From contig NZ_JMLP01000012.1 in NCBI RefSeq assembly GCF_000686805.1, positions 124,001 to 188,000 of the forward strand: 64,000 bases of DNA, written 5' to 3'. The DNA comes from Bacillus sp. UNC41MFS5. Its GTDB lineage: Bacteria; Bacillota; Bacilli; Bacillales_B; DSM-18226. Under the pieces are notes generated by a model, which worked only from the letters and a program-made list of their open reading frames with translations, searched no databases and was not told the DNA's origin. Position 1 is the first letter of the stretch. Each line of letters begins with the position of its first letter. Position numbers and translations under genes: made by a program. Below are positions 1 to 8,794 of the stretch, one piece after another.

Positions 1-7
1 TAAATTG

Positions 8-35
8 TTCACATTTGCCCAATTTGTATTATAAT
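8..35 (+). promoter_or_regulatory. Possible sigma-A promoter
   Basis: TTCACA at 8-13 and TATAAT at 30-35 are separated by 16 bp, upstream of the small ORF at 75. The -10 is perfect and the -35 has one mismatch region. Confidence 0.45.
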
Positions 36-74
36 TAACTTATAAAGATAATTAATATAAGGGCGGTGGAAACA

Positions 75-191
75 ATGGAATTATCCCAGTTCATGGCTCC
101 AACATCATTATCAGGTATTATTACATTCTTAGTACTATTTTCCGCAGGTGTTTATTTTAATATAAAAGTATACGGCAGCAAGATGCAGTAA
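75..191 (+). CDS. Small single-span membrane protein, 38 aa
   Basis: An ATG at 75 follows a good ribosome site (GGGCGGTGG at 61-69). The 38-residue product has one hydrophobic segment (about residues 13-32, SGIITFLVLFSAGVYFNI) and a short basic tail ending in KMQ. A promoter lies just upstream and an intrinsic terminator overlaps the stop codon, so it is probably a monocistronic gene. I do not recognise a family. It could be a small regulatory or sporulation membrane peptide, but nothing in the sequence shows which. Confidence 0.6.
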   Translation: MELSQFMAPTSLSGIITFLVLFSAGVYFNIKVYGSKMQ

Positions 192-216
192 GGATGAAAA
201 TCTTTACTGTTTTTTT
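186..216 (+). terminator. Rho-independent terminator of the 38-aa gene
   Basis: CAGTAAGGA (186-194) pairs with TCTTTACTG (201-209) around a 6-nt loop, with one wobble, and a run of T follows. It overlaps the stop codon of the small gene. Confidence 0.6.
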
Positions 217-303
217 GCATCCTCTTGTGCAATTGGTAATAGTTTCTTTTTCTAGTTAATAACGCTACAATATAGGGAGATTCAGAAAAAAGGAGACGTA
301 CAT

Positions 304-1536
304 ATGAGTCAATTTAAAAAAACTCTTGAAAAATATGCTGAACTAGCTGTTAAGGTTGGGGTAAATGTTCAGAAAGGTCAAACTCTAGTCGTTAATGCTA
401 CATTAGATGCGGCGAATTTTGTTCGTCTAATTGTTAGAAAAGCCTACGAAACTGGTGCTCAAAATGTCATCGTCAACTGGAACGACGATACTGTAACAAG
501 AACAAAATATGACTTAGCTCCAGACGATGCTTTTCTTGAGTATCCTGTTTGGCGTGCCAAAGAAATGGAAGACCTAGCAGCCAAGGGTGCAGCCTTTATG
601 TCAGTTATTTCTACTAGCCCAGATTTATTAAAAGGTGTGAATCCAGAACGGATTTCTAACTTTAATAAAGCTGCCGGAACAGCATTGGCCAATTATCGGA
701 AGGCCGTACAATCTGATAAGGTGAGTTGGACGGTTATCGCCGCTGCTTCACCTGCATGGGCTGCAAAAGTATTCCCTGATGAGCCTGCTGAAAACCAAGT
801 CAATAAGCTTTGGGATGCGATTTTTAAAGCAGTACGTGCAGACGTTGAAAATCCAGTAGAAGCTTGGAAGAAACATGATGAAACCCTTCATGAAAAAGTT
901 CATTATTTAAATGAAAAACGATACCAAAAGCTTCATTACACAGCGCCTGGTACAGACTTAACGATTGAACTTCCTGAAAAACACATCTGGGTGGGCGCAG
1001 GCAGTGTCAATGAAAATGGCTTCGAGTTTATGGCAAACATGCCGACCGAAGAAGTGTTCACTGTCCCATATCGAACCGGTGTGAATGGTACAGTTGCCAG
1101 TACAAAACCTTTAAGCTATGGTGGAAATATTATTGACCGCTTTTCAATTACATTTGAAAATGGAAAAATTGTTGGCGTGAAAGCAGAAGAAGGCGAAGAA
1201 ATTCTAAAGCGTCTTGTTGATACGGATGAAGGCTCCCATTATCTTGGTGAAGTTGCACTTGTACCATATAATTCACCAATTTCCCTATCAAATGTCCTAT
1301 TCTTTAATACATTATTTGATGAGAATGCCTCAAACCATTTAGCGATCGGCAGTGCCTATGCTTTCTGTATCGAAGGCGGAAAGAAAATGTCTTCTGAAGA
1401 ATTGAAAGAGCACGGTCTAAACGAAAGTATCACCCACGTAGATTTCATGATTGGTTCCACTGAGATGGACATCGATGGAATCACCGCTGATGGCAAAACA
1501 GAACCCGTGTTTAGAGGCGGAAACTGGGCTTTTTAA
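304..1536 (+). CDS. ampS: Aminopeptidase, M29 family (AmpS/AmpT)
   Basis: The 410-residue product matches the usual length of M29 metallo-aminopeptidases, cytosolic two-metal enzymes that remove N-terminal residues from peptides. Visible family features are the N-terminal domain with LAVKVGVNVQKGQTLVVNA, the central DLTIELPEKHIWVGAG, and the metal-ligand region with HYLGEVALVPYNSPIS, followed by a C-terminal HVDFMIGS. The ATG at 304 is preceded by AGGAGA at good spacing. It is followed directly by a copy of the intergenic repeat and a terminator, so it is probably monocistronic. Confidence 0.93.
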   Translation: MSQFKKTLEKYAELAVKVGVNVQKGQTLVVNATLDAANFVRLIVRKAYETGAQNVIVNWNDDTVTRTKYDLAPDDAFLEYPVWRAKEMEDLAAKGAAFMSVISTSPDLLKGVNPERISNFNKAAGTALANYRKAVQSDKVSWTVIAAASPAWAAKVFPDEPAENQVNKLWDAIFKAVRADVENPVEAWKKHDETLHEKVHYLNEKRYQKLHYTAPGTDLTIELPEKHIWVGAGSVNENGFEFMANMPTEEVFTVPYRTGVNGTVASTKPLSYGGNIIDRFSITFENGKIVGVKAEEGEEILKRLVDTDEGSHYLGEVALVPYNSPISLSNVLFFNTLFDENASNHLAIGSAYAFCIEGGKKMSSEELKEHGLNESITHVDFMIGSTEMDIDGITADGKTEPVFRGGNWAF

Positions 1537-1537
1537 T

Positions 1538-1747
1538 AAAGCGTAAGCGCCCTGTTCAGCGGCGTATGGCCTCCTCGAAAGAGCTCACGCTCTTTCTTCG
1601 TGCGATGCTTATGCTACCGAAGCCTTCCTTGTGGAGCGCTCCAACTGAGATAAAGGAAACACGAAGAGCCGGAGGCGCATTCGTGCTTGACTTATCGTAG
1701 GGCGGAGAGCGAAGGACACTAGCCGCTAGGGCACTGGAGCTAGACAG
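1538..1747 (+). repeat. Intergenic structured repeat, copy 1 (210 bp, with 60-bp insert)
   Basis: This copy matches the 150-bp elements at 2987-3136 and 17803-17952 over both ends but carries 60 extra bases (1572-1631). The insert contains its own hairpin (GAAAGAGC/GCTCTTTC). The outer arms are inverted repeats: AGCGCCCT-AGCGGC on the left and GCCGCTAGGGCGCT (here with one change) on the right. It is far more GC-rich than its surroundings and non-coding. About 25 further bases after the core are also shared with copy 3. Confidence 0.9.
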
Positions 1748-1767
1748 TAATCTAAGTTCAGAAACTT

Positions 1768-1795
1768 AAAGAGCAGGATCACCTGCTCTTTTTTA
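1768..1795 (+). terminator. Rho-independent terminator after ampS and repeat
   Basis: The perfect 10-bp stem AAAGAGCAGG/CCTGCTCTTT with loop ATCA is followed by T residues. Confidence 0.85.
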
Positions 1796-1906
1796 TATTA
1801 TCCGATTGCCTAAAGTATTCGGACATGTCGAACTCGAAATTGCCATTATAGATGATTAAGAGGTAGAATAGATAATTAACAAAAAAGCTGGTAGGAGGAC
1901 GTTCTT

Positions 1907-2296
1907 ATGTGGAATGAATTTAAACAGTTTGCCATGAAAGGCAATGTTATTGATTTAGCTGTCGGTGTTATTATCGGTGGGGCGTTTGGAAAAATTGTCT
2001 CTTCTCTCGTCGCCGATATTATCATGCCATTAGTTGGATTAATCATCGGAGTAGTTGATTTTTCTGCACTTGCCTATGGAGACTTAGCGTATGGAAAATT
2101 TATTCAAACAGTGGTCGATTTCTTAATTATTTCTTTTTCAATTTTCCTATTTGTGAAGTTTATTAATCGTTTTAAAAAGAAGGAAGAACCTGCTGAGGTG
2201 GTTGTAAAAGTAGACCGAACAGAAGAGCTGTTAGCAGAAATCCGCGATTTATTAAAAGAAGATAAAGATTTTTTTAGAAAAAATGAAACATCTTGA
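1907..2296 (+). CDS. mscL: Large-conductance mechanosensitive channel MscL
   Basis: At 129 residues it has typical MscL length. The N-terminal amphipathic helix and first span ([20 protein letters not shown], then [24 protein letters not shown]) are diagnostic. A second span follows (residues about 68-90), then a charged cytoplasmic helix. The protein is a homopentameric safety valve opened by membrane tension during hypo-osmotic shock. AGGAGG precedes the ATG. The next gene begins about 50 bp downstream on the same strand, so co-transcription with the YetJ-like gene is possible. Confidence 0.96.
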   Translation: MWNEFKQFAMKGNVIDLAVGVIIGGAFGKIVSSLVADIIMPLVGLIIGVVDFSALAYGDLAYGKFIQTVVDFLIISFSIFLFVKFINRFKKKEEPAEVVVKVDRTEELLAEIRDLLKEDKDFFRKNETS

Positions 2297-2345
2297 CCAA
2301 TTAATCGTATATCTTAAGTAACAAATAATTTTTGAGGTGAAAAAA

Positions 2346-2981
2346 TTGTATACACAAACATCTATTGAATTTTTGCCCTCTGTTATACGAACGTTTGCCC
2401 TTTCCCTGGCAATTGCTTTCGTGGGTACAATGGCAGGTGTATTTGTACCAGATAGTTTATTTATGCCGCTAGCGATTCTAGAATTTGTCATGCTCATGAT
2501 TGCATTCTTTTTCAGACGCAAAAAGGCCATTTCGTATTCATTTCTATATCTCTTTACGTTTATCTCGGGAATTACGCTTTACCCAATCGTAGCCTATTAC
2601 ACAGCTGCTGCAGGAGCAAACGTTGTTGTCATGGCATTTGCTAGTACAACCGTAGTTTTTACTGGTGTTGCTATTTACGCAACAAAATCAAAACAAAACT
2701 TTTCCTTCTTAGGTGGATTCCTGCTCGCTGCTTTGCTTGCCTTAGTGGTTATTTCTATTTATAATATTTTCTTTCCATTAGGCTCAACAGCAATGCTTGC
2801 TTTCTCCATTATCGGAGTAATCGTATTTAGCGGGTATGTTCTCTTTGACTTCAGCCGCATGAAGCATTACGGGGTCAGATCGGAAGAAGTACCATTGATG
2901 GCATTAAACTTATACTTGAACTTTATAAACCTATTTGTAAGCATCCTGCGAATATTTGGGATAATTTCTAGCAAGGACTAA
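2346..2981 (+). CDS. YetJ-like Bax-inhibitor-1 family membrane protein
   Basis: The product is about 211 residues with seven hydrophobic spans and the family's C-terminal signature (ALNLYLNFINLF then LLRIFG-like SILRIFGI). It resembles B. subtilis YetJ, a pH-sensitive calcium leak channel, along its whole length. I chose the TTG at 2346 because GAGGTG (2334-2339) lies at proper spacing; the GTG at 2337 overlaps that ribosome site. The first residue of the aspartate pair that gates YetJ is present (D168 here, in VLFDFSRMKH), but the partner is asparagine (N192 in LYLNFINLF). The codon is AAC, so this is not a misreading. Confidence 0.88.
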   Translation: MYTQTSIEFLPSVIRTFALSLAIAFVGTMAGVFVPDSLFMPLAILEFVMLMIAFFFRRKKAISYSFLYLFTFISGITLYPIVAYYTAAAGANVVVMAFASTTVVFTGVAIYATKSKQNFSFLGGFLLAALLALVVISIYNIFFPLGSTAMLAFSIIGVIVFSGYVLFDFSRMKHYGVRSEEVPLMALNLYLNFINLFVSILRIFGIISSKD

Positions 2982-2986
2982 ACAGA

Positions 2987-3136
2987 AAAGCGCAAGCGCC
3001 CTGTTCAGCGGTGTATGGCCTGGAGCGCTCCAACTGAGATAAAGGAAACACGAAGAGCCGGAGGCGCATTCGTGCTTGACTTATCGTAGGGCGGAGCGCG
3101 AAGGACACTAGCCGCTAGGGCGCTGGAGCTGGACAG
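2987..3136 (+). repeat. Intergenic structured repeat, copy 2 (150 bp)
   Basis: It differs from copy 3 (17803-17952) at only about four positions. The inverted ends AGCGCCCT...AGCGGC and GCCGCTAGGGCGCT can fold the whole element back on itself. It lies between two converging genes and has no open frame of note. Confidence 0.9.
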
Positions 3137-3142
3137 CACGAG

Positions 3143-3174
3143 AAAGGAGCTTGGATCCCCAAGCTCCTTTTCCT
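3143..3174. terminator. Bidirectional terminator between convergent genes
   Basis: The perfect 12-bp stem AAAGGAGCTTGG/CCAAGCTCCTTT with loop ATCC sits between the YetJ-like gene (+) and the phenylalanine hydroxylase gene (-). Confidence 0.8.
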
Positions 3175-4917
3175 TTAACTATTATTGATTAACGTGAATC
3201 CTCGTTGAATCACCTGATTAACTGATTTTCCCCAATTTTTGTTTCGTAATAGTTCTGAAATAATTTTTACGTTGGGATGGCTCCTATTTTGCAACTTGTA
3301 GATTTCTAGTATTTCTAGTCTCAATAGCCACTCATTTGGATATTTCTGATTTAGAGTCGCTATTACCTTCTCCAATCTAGGCCAACTCTGTTCATTCCAA
3401 TCTGCTCCCTCACGCAGGCTGCGGATTTCTGCATAAAGCCTTTGTAATTCATTTAGTTGCTGAACTTCTGCTTCCTCCAAACTATCATTTTCATTTTTTG
3501 GCCATTCAAAGAATTCATCTGGATCTGCTGCACCTGCATACACAGATGTAATTGCTGCCCCAACTGCCATATCATATGTCCCCCATGATGGCTCAAAAAG
3601 GACTTGCCCCTGATAGGTTACTTGGCAATCCTGAAAAGAGATTAAGACAGGTTTTCCTGCTGACATCAAAATTGACTTCACAATGCCTTTTACAATGACA
3701 CCGCTTTCAAATTTTAACACGGCTTCGCTTCCCTCAATGATACCTAAATCCTTTAATTGAGACAGCGAGCAATTCTCTAATGCTAACTTTCCTTCAAGAC
3801 TTCCTATTGGTGTTCCAAAGCCTTTATGATGCGTATCCTTGCCATGATTCACTATTTGCTGCTGTTCCAGAGATAGTGCCGTCGGTCCTTTTGTTCTGAT
3901 ATAAATAGCTTCTCCCTTATCATCCTTCCAGATTGTTGCCAAGGTACCGGTCACTTGCAACCCAGACGAGAAGACAAATGTTGCAAGATTATCAGATTGC
4001 AAGGCTTTTTCAAGACTTTCCGTGCCGCCTTTCTTAAAGGCCATCGTCGAAGCAAATCTTTCAATGGCCATTGCTAATTCATCAAAATCTTTACAAACAA
4101 ATAATTGCGGCTGCGGCTTCGTGACATCATATGGTGTCTTAATACATTCTTCAACTGAAAATGGGATCTTCTTCACATCGTCGGCTAGACAGCTTTGACT
4201 CTCACCTACAGATGAAAGCAAACCAGCTCCGTAGATTTTCGGTTTGCTCAGGTCACCTACCAAGCCATATTCCACCGTCCACCAGAAAAGCCTTGAAACC
4301 ATATCTGATTCAGATAAACCCTTCACCTTTTTTCTAGCTTCTGCCACAAGCCTTTCTGCCTCTTTCACCTGTTCAGGGGTTGAATTAGGATCTTCCGCAA
4401 CAATGGTTAAATGGCGGACGGCCATAAATACTTCTAATTTTTCTTTACTTGCAAGTGCTTTTGCCCCCATCTCGCCGATTTTCCTTACAAATTCCCGATA
4501 AGATTTATCTAATAAAATGGGCGCATGTCCAGCTGCCTCATGAATCATGTCTGGTGCAGGGGTATAGGCAATGTTTTGGATGTTTCTTATTTCTGTCGCA
4601 ATCGGTAAAAGGCCATTTGCGAGAAAGCCATAAAAGACGGAACCAGGAATTAATCCATCAATCGTTACAGCCCCCCAGCCGACTTTGGCTAGGCTCTTAT
4701 TCATATCATCCACCTTTGGAATGGATTCAGTTTTAATCCCTGAATCTCGCAGGCCATTTACATATGCGGGATGGGCAATATCCTTTAAAAAGTAATGATT
4801 TTGCTTCATGACAAAGCGCCACACTGCATGATCAATGGGTGTATAGCGATGGTAATACTGTTTTGAAATGTATGGCTGCAAGTGCGCCTGGCCTCTTTTT
4901 GCTCCTTTTCCAGTCAT
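3175..4917 (-). CDS. Phenylalanine 4-monooxygenase (aromatic amino acid hydroxylase) with long C-terminal extension
   Basis: The N-terminal ~330 residues form a biopterin-dependent aromatic amino acid hydroxylase domain. The iron-binding motif MIHEAAGHAPILLD (two His) and the third ligand in WWTVEYGLVG are visible. The enzyme converts phenylalanine to tyrosine using iron and a pterin cofactor. Proteobacterial PhhA ends near 260-300 residues; this protein has about 250 further residues of unknown role, as in Bacillus homologues of about 580 residues. I prefer the ATG at 4917 (MTGKGAKRG), with GAGAAGGAGA about 10 nt upstream. An in-frame ATG at 4959 overlaps the stop of the sigma-factor gene (ATGA) but has a poor ribosome site. 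Either way the gene appears co-transcribed with the ECF sigma gene. Confidence 0.88.
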   Translation of the reverse strand: MTGKGAKRGQAHLQPYISKQYYHRYTPIDHAVWRFVMKQNHYFLKDIAHPAYVNGLRDSGIKTESIPKVDDMNKSLAKVGWGAVTIDGLIPGSVFYGFLANGLLPIATEIRNIQNIAYTPAPDMIHEAAGHAPILLDKSYREFVRKIGEMGAKALASKEKLEVFMAVRHLTIVAEDPNSTPEQVKEAERLVAEARKKVKGLSESDMVSRLFWWTVEYGLVGDLSKPKIYGAGLLSSVGESQSCLADDVKKIPFSVEECIKTPYDVTKPQPQLFVCKDFDELAMAIERFASTMAFKKGGTESLEKALQSDNLATFVFSSGLQVTGTLATIWKDDKGEAIYIRTKGPTALSLEQQQIVNHGKDTHHKGFGTPIGSLEGKLALENCSLSQLKDLGIIEGSEAVLKFESGVIVKGIVKSILMSAGKPVLISFQDCQVTYQGQVLFEPSWGTYDMAVGAAITSVYAGAADPDEFFEWPKNENDSLEEAEVQQLNELQRLYAEIRSLREGADWNEQSWPRLEKVIATLNQKYPNEWLLRLEILEIYKLQNRSHPNVKIISELLRNKNWGKSVNQVIQRGFTLINNS

Positions 4918-4955
4918 AATGAACATTCTCCTTCTCAAAGAATATTTTACTGGTA

Positions 4956-5474
4956 TCATGCCAGTGACTGCATTTTTGGTCGGAGTCTTTCCTTCGCCCT
5001 TCTCATCCTTGTTTTAACCGTAGACATGGGAAGGTTACTTTTCTTCGCAATTTCGACGAGAGAAAAATCTTGATAGTAATATAGATAAATAGGATATCTA
5101 TAGATTTCCGGTAATAGGTTAACCTTTTCAGCCATTTGTGCTGCAGAAAATTTATGTAACACTTCCTCTTCTGGGATGACGGTTGGTTCGAGTGAGGCTG
5201 AATACGAATAAACTTCTTCCCTCCAAAATTGCTTTGATTTATTTTCTTTCCGCCAATAGTCACGGCATTTATTGATGGCAATCGTAAATAACCATCCTTT
5301 AAATTTGGATTGCTCCTTTATTGAAGGATATGCTAAATAAGCAGAGAGTAATACCTCCTGATAGATGTCCTCAGCAAGTTCTTTATGCTTCACCAATGAT
5401 AAAATATATTTATAAATGGCTCTTCCGTATTCCATGACCACTTTTTCAAATGATGGGGTACGTTCATTTTTCAT
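4956..5474 (-). CDS. ECF-type RNA polymerase sigma factor
   Basis: The product is a 172-residue sigma-70 family protein. Region 2 is visible (LAEDIYQEVLLSAYLAYPSI, then FKGWLFTIAINKCRDYWRK), as is region 4 with its helix-turn-helix (LPEIYRYPIYLYYYQDFSLV, then STVKTRMRRAKERLR). The ATG follows GGAGG at good spacing. Unusually for the class, no anti-sigma gene lies beside it; the gene runs directly into phenylalanine hydroxylase. CGTCTATT, resembling an ECF -10, occurs on the minus strand about 40 bp upstream, so autoregulation is possible but not shown. The regulon cannot be inferred from this window. Confidence 0.9.
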   Translation of the reverse strand: MKNERTPSFEKVVMEYGRAIYKYILSLVKHKELAEDIYQEVLLSAYLAYPSIKEQSKFKGWLFTIAINKCRDYWRKENKSKQFWREEVYSYSASLEPTVIPEEEVLHKFSAAQMAEKVNLLPEIYRYPIYLYYYQDFSLVEIAKKSNLPMSTVKTRMRRAKERLRPKMQSLA

Positions 5475-5569
5475 TTTCCTAAACCTCCATGTCGAAAAAA
5501 TAACTTTTCATATTAATAGACGGAGTGGAAAGTGTAACCCCTACAGTTCTGAAGTAATTTTCTCTAAAT

Positions 5570-6919
5570 TTATCTTTCAGTGGGATTTTGAATGAGCCTC
5601 TGCATAAATAAACTTATCCCAATTTTTTTGCAAATGGTTATATAATGCATAAGCGCTAACAAAACAGCGCCTGTATTCATGCCAATAATAACCCCGTTCA
5701 TTCTCCATTCTGGCATTGCTGCAAGCAGGAGAATGAGTGCAAAGGAGATGATGGTCGACCAAATGATATGAATAAAGGTCTCTTTAAGTAGATTAAGTCC
5801 AAACAAAAAGGCCTGCATCGGCATGATAAAGAAGTGAAATAAGAAAAATGGCCAGAGTAATTGTAAAAATAGGGCTGGTGTTTCTGATTTAAAAAATAGC
5901 GAAGTTAACTCCGGTGCAAAAAAGTAGAAAATAGCAACAGCTGCGACCCCATATACAAAGGTGAGCTTCATCACCTGTTGAAGCATTTTTTGGAGCCTTT
6001 TATAGTCACCCTGTGAGTAAGTCTTGGATACAGCTGGAATTAGAACGACCATAAGAGAATGGGCAATAAATGCTGGGAAAAAGCCAATTGACATGGCGAC
6101 TCCCATCAGCAGCCCAAATTGCTCGGTCGCTACTGTTTCGCTCATTCCAGAACGAACCAACGCTGCCTTAATGATAAAAGGCTGTATTGCACCAGTGAAT
6201 GCTGAAAACAACCGAAGACCCGTGGTTGGAATCGATACTGCCATTAAATTCTTCTGGACTACCTTGCGTTTCATATTAGAAAATGGCTGGCGTTTCAATT
6301 GTTGAAACTGGATAATGAACATGTAGAATAAATATAGGAACACAACAATCTCGCTTCCAATAAATGTACCAATTGCGATTAGCAATGACTCGGATGTGTC
6401 AAAGGCAAACAAACGAAAGAGGAGAAACAACCCAGCGAGTTGAATGGTTTTCCTTAAAAAATTAGAGACTGCTATTTTCCCCATTTGTTGCTTGCCCATA
6501 AAATATCCCCTCGCGACGGACGTAAAGGAGATGATTGGGATTAAGATTAAAACAAGCCATCTTACATATGGATGATATTTATCAAACACAGGAATAAACG
6601 GAATGATCACAGTAGCTGCTAAAAAAAGGACAGCCGAGAATACAATCGTAATCGTAATGGCATGATGAAGGATATTACGGTGATAACGTTCTTCCCTTTC
6701 TGCAATAAATTTTGAAATTGATACAGGCAACTCGAAGCTTGCAAGTAAAACAATGAGGAATATCGATGGCAAAATGGACATATACAGTCCTAACCCGTGT
6801 GGTCCTAACTCTCGAGCAAGAATCATATTAACTAAAACTTCAATACCTTCCCCCAAAAAAGCAGCAGCAGCTAAAAAGAATATTCCCTTATAATAAATCC
6901 CCAATTTTTTCTCCTCCAT
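5570..6919 (-). CDS. Polysaccharide/lipid flippase, SpoVB/YkvU-like (MOP superfamily)
   Basis: This 449-residue protein has about 12-14 hydrophobic spans. Its N-terminus (YYKGIFFLAAAAFLGEGIEV, then ILARELGPHGLGLY) is typical of SpoVB/YtgP-type members of the multidrug/oligosaccharidyl-lipid/polysaccharide exporter superfamily. Its length is nearer to B. subtilis YkvU (about 445) than SpoVB (about 518). Family members move lipid-linked cell-wall or polysaccharide precursors across the membrane, and some act in spore cortex formation. The start at 6919 has only a weak ribosome site (GTGAG). Placing it as YkvU rather than another paralogue would need a tree. Confidence 0.8.
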   Translation of the reverse strand: MEEKKLGIYYKGIFFLAAAAFLGEGIEVLVNMILARELGPHGLGLYMSILPSIFLIVLLASFELPVSISKFIAEREERYHRNILHHAITITIVFSAVLFLAATVIIPFIPVFDKYHPYVRWLVLILIPIISFTSVARGYFMGKQQMGKIAVSNFLRKTIQLAGLFLLFRLFAFDTSESLLIAIGTFIGSEIVVFLYLFYMFIIQFQQLKRQPFSNMKRKVVQKNLMAVSIPTTGLRLFSAFTGAIQPFIIKAALVRSGMSETVATEQFGLLMGVAMSIGFFPAFIAHSLMVVLIPAVSKTYSQGDYKRLQKMLQQVMKLTFVYGVAAVAIFYFFAPELTSLFFKSETPALFLQLLWPFFLFHFFIMPMQAFLFGLNLLKETFIHIIWSTIISFALILLLAAMPEWRMNGVIIGMNTGAVLLALMHYITICKKIGISLFMQRLIQNPTER

Positions 6920-6987
6920 ACTAATCTCACTTATATAAACTTATGAGACAAGTTCTTTGATTAGTAGGAGAAAATTTTTAAAGTAAC

Positions 6988-7013
6988 GAAAAAAGGACCT
7001 AAGGCCCTTTTAA
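6988..7013 (-). terminator. Terminator of the efeOBU operon
   Basis: On the minus strand AAAAGGGCC pairs with GGTCCTTTT (one G-U) across a 4-nt loop and runs into six T. Confidence 0.7.
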
Positions 7014-8764
7014 ATGTTAGTAATGACTGTTCTTTTTTTAATCATCCAAGTTAATCCCACAATGATGATGACTAATAATAACTGGGTAATTGTTGTTTCC
7101 AATGTTGGATAGAAACCAATCCAATCAATAAACGGAAGCTGATGTACAGTGCTTGTCGACAACACATCCGAAATCTGCAACGCATGGATACTAATCCCGA
7201 GAATTTTAAAGGCTAAAATATAAATTAGAATTGTTGCCGCTTTAAAGAAAAAGCGAATCGGTATTTTGACGCTATAGTAAATAATGGCGAACCCAACAAT
7301 GGCAAGGATTCCCACTGCCAGGATTACACCCAAAACCAATTGCTGCATACTAATGTAAGGGGTGATTCCTGTATAGAATATGATGGTTTCTGCTCCTTCA
7401 CGGAACACAGACAGAAAACTAATAAAAGCAAATGAAATTAAACTTCCTCTGGCAATTGCTTGTTCCATTTGTTGATTGATGTATTTATTCCAGTTCCCAA
7501 TACTGGATTTATTATGGAGCCATGCTCCAACTGTTAACATCATAACCACAGCAACAACTCCAGTAATACCCTCAATATATTCTCGGCTGGAAGCTGCAAC
7601 GATACGAGAAAATACAATATTAATAATAATAGCTAATACAGCACTTGCTAGGATACCTGCGCCAACACCCGCCCAGATCCATTTCTGTTTTGCTCCCTGA
7701 CCCATTTTCTTCAAAAAGGCAAGCAATGTAGCGACGATTAATAACCCTTCTAACCCTTCACGCAGCAAAATTAATGCCGCATCCCATAATGAATAATCAG
7801 TTTTACTAATTAACGGTGCAAGACGTGAATTTATATCTTTTACAATCTCCTCTGCCTTTGGACCATCGACTTTAGCAGAACTTAAGAGACTAATAGCTGT
7901 AGGTATTTTGGTTTCAAGATCACTATACAGTTTACTATCCCTCGTCTGAACATCTCCCTCGACCATTGGCCAAACGTTTAGGACTACATTTAACTGGTTC
8001 TCGGCACTTTTATAGTTTTCTTGTGAGATCTGTGATTCTGCCTTACTCAATAATGTAGTAAGATCCGACAGTGAATAATCACCTTTAACCTGTTTAGAAA
8101 CCTTCCCTGCTAAGAAATTTTCCACTTCACTTGATAGCATCTCGATATTTGTTTTCGCCTTATCTAAATCGACCGGATTCTGGGTAATCGCGATTCGAAT
8201 TAAAGCCATGTATTTTTCGATACTGCCGTAGGTCGCAATGCTCTCATCATGGACAATTTTTTCCGAAGCATTCCATTTATTTAGCAAGGTTTGATATTGA
8301 GTTTTCAATACTGCTTGATTTCCGTCCTCAATCGATTTCTTAAATGTGGCGATGAGCGGTGTCATCTGCTTTACTTGTTCTTTTCCCTTTTTTTTATCTT
8401 GTGGATTTTGTTCTTGGTCATAAAGAACCACCGCACTTGACAGGGACGAAAGACTTTTTGACAGCACGTCTTTTTCTATTTTCCCTTCAGTTAGTAAACT
8501 TTGAACCTCTTGAAGCGCTTGTTCGACCTTTTTAGCCTGTTCACTATCCGTGTTCTTAATTGCTTTCCATTCGTTTGCAAACTGTTCCATATTGGTCGAA
8601 ACGGTTGATTGGTCTCCATCCTTGGCTTTCATTAAACTATCACCAATTAGAACGAAAAGTTCATCATGATTCACTTCCGCTTTCGCTGGATGAACGGTTT
8701 GGAAAAAAACGAAAAACATCATTAGAATTAATATAGATTTACTTTTTGTTTTAAATCGTAACAT
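7010..8764 (-). CDS. efeU: Ferrous iron permease EfeU (FTR1 family) with N-terminal extracytoplasmic domain
   Basis: The product is 584 residues. A signal peptide (residues 1-29, ending AKA) precedes about 290 residues of helical extracytoplasmic domain, then a seven-span FTR1 permease domain. Both REXXE iron-binding motifs are visible: REGLE near residue 333 and REGAE near 454. The FTR1 family imports iron after oxidation by partner proteins. The gene is last in the efeO-efeB-efeU operon, 30 bp after efeB, and is followed by a terminator. B. subtilis has the same three genes (ywbL-ywbM-ywbN) but in the order efeU-efeO-efeB. Confidence 0.93.
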   Translation of the reverse strand: MLRFKTKSKSILILMMFFVFFQTVHPAKAEVNHDELFVLIGDSLMKAKDGDQSTVSTNMEQFANEWKAIKNTDSEQAKKVEQALQEVQSLLTEGKIEKDVLSKSLSSLSSAVVLYDQEQNPQDKKKGKEQVKQMTPLIATFKKSIEDGNQAVLKTQYQTLLNKWNASEKIVHDESIATYGSIEKYMALIRIAITQNPVDLDKAKTNIEMLSSEVENFLAGKVSKQVKGDYSLSDLTTLLSKAESQISQENYKSAENQLNVVLNVWPMVEGDVQTRDSKLYSDLETKIPTAISLLSSAKVDGPKAEEIVKDINSRLAPLISKTDYSLWDAALILLREGLEGLLIVATLLAFLKKMGQGAKQKWIWAGVGAGILASAVLAIIINIVFSRIVAASSREYIEGITGVVAVVMMLTVGAWLHNKSSIGNWNKYINQQMEQAIARGSLISFAFISFLSVFREGAETIIFYTGITPYISMQQLVLGVILAVGILAIVGFAIIYYSVKIPIRFFFKAATILIYILAFKILGISIHALQISDVLSTSTVHQLPFIDWIGFYPTLETTITQLLLVIIIVGLTWMIKKRTVITNI

Positions 8765-8794
8765 GTGTCTCTCTCCTCTATAATAGGAAAAACT

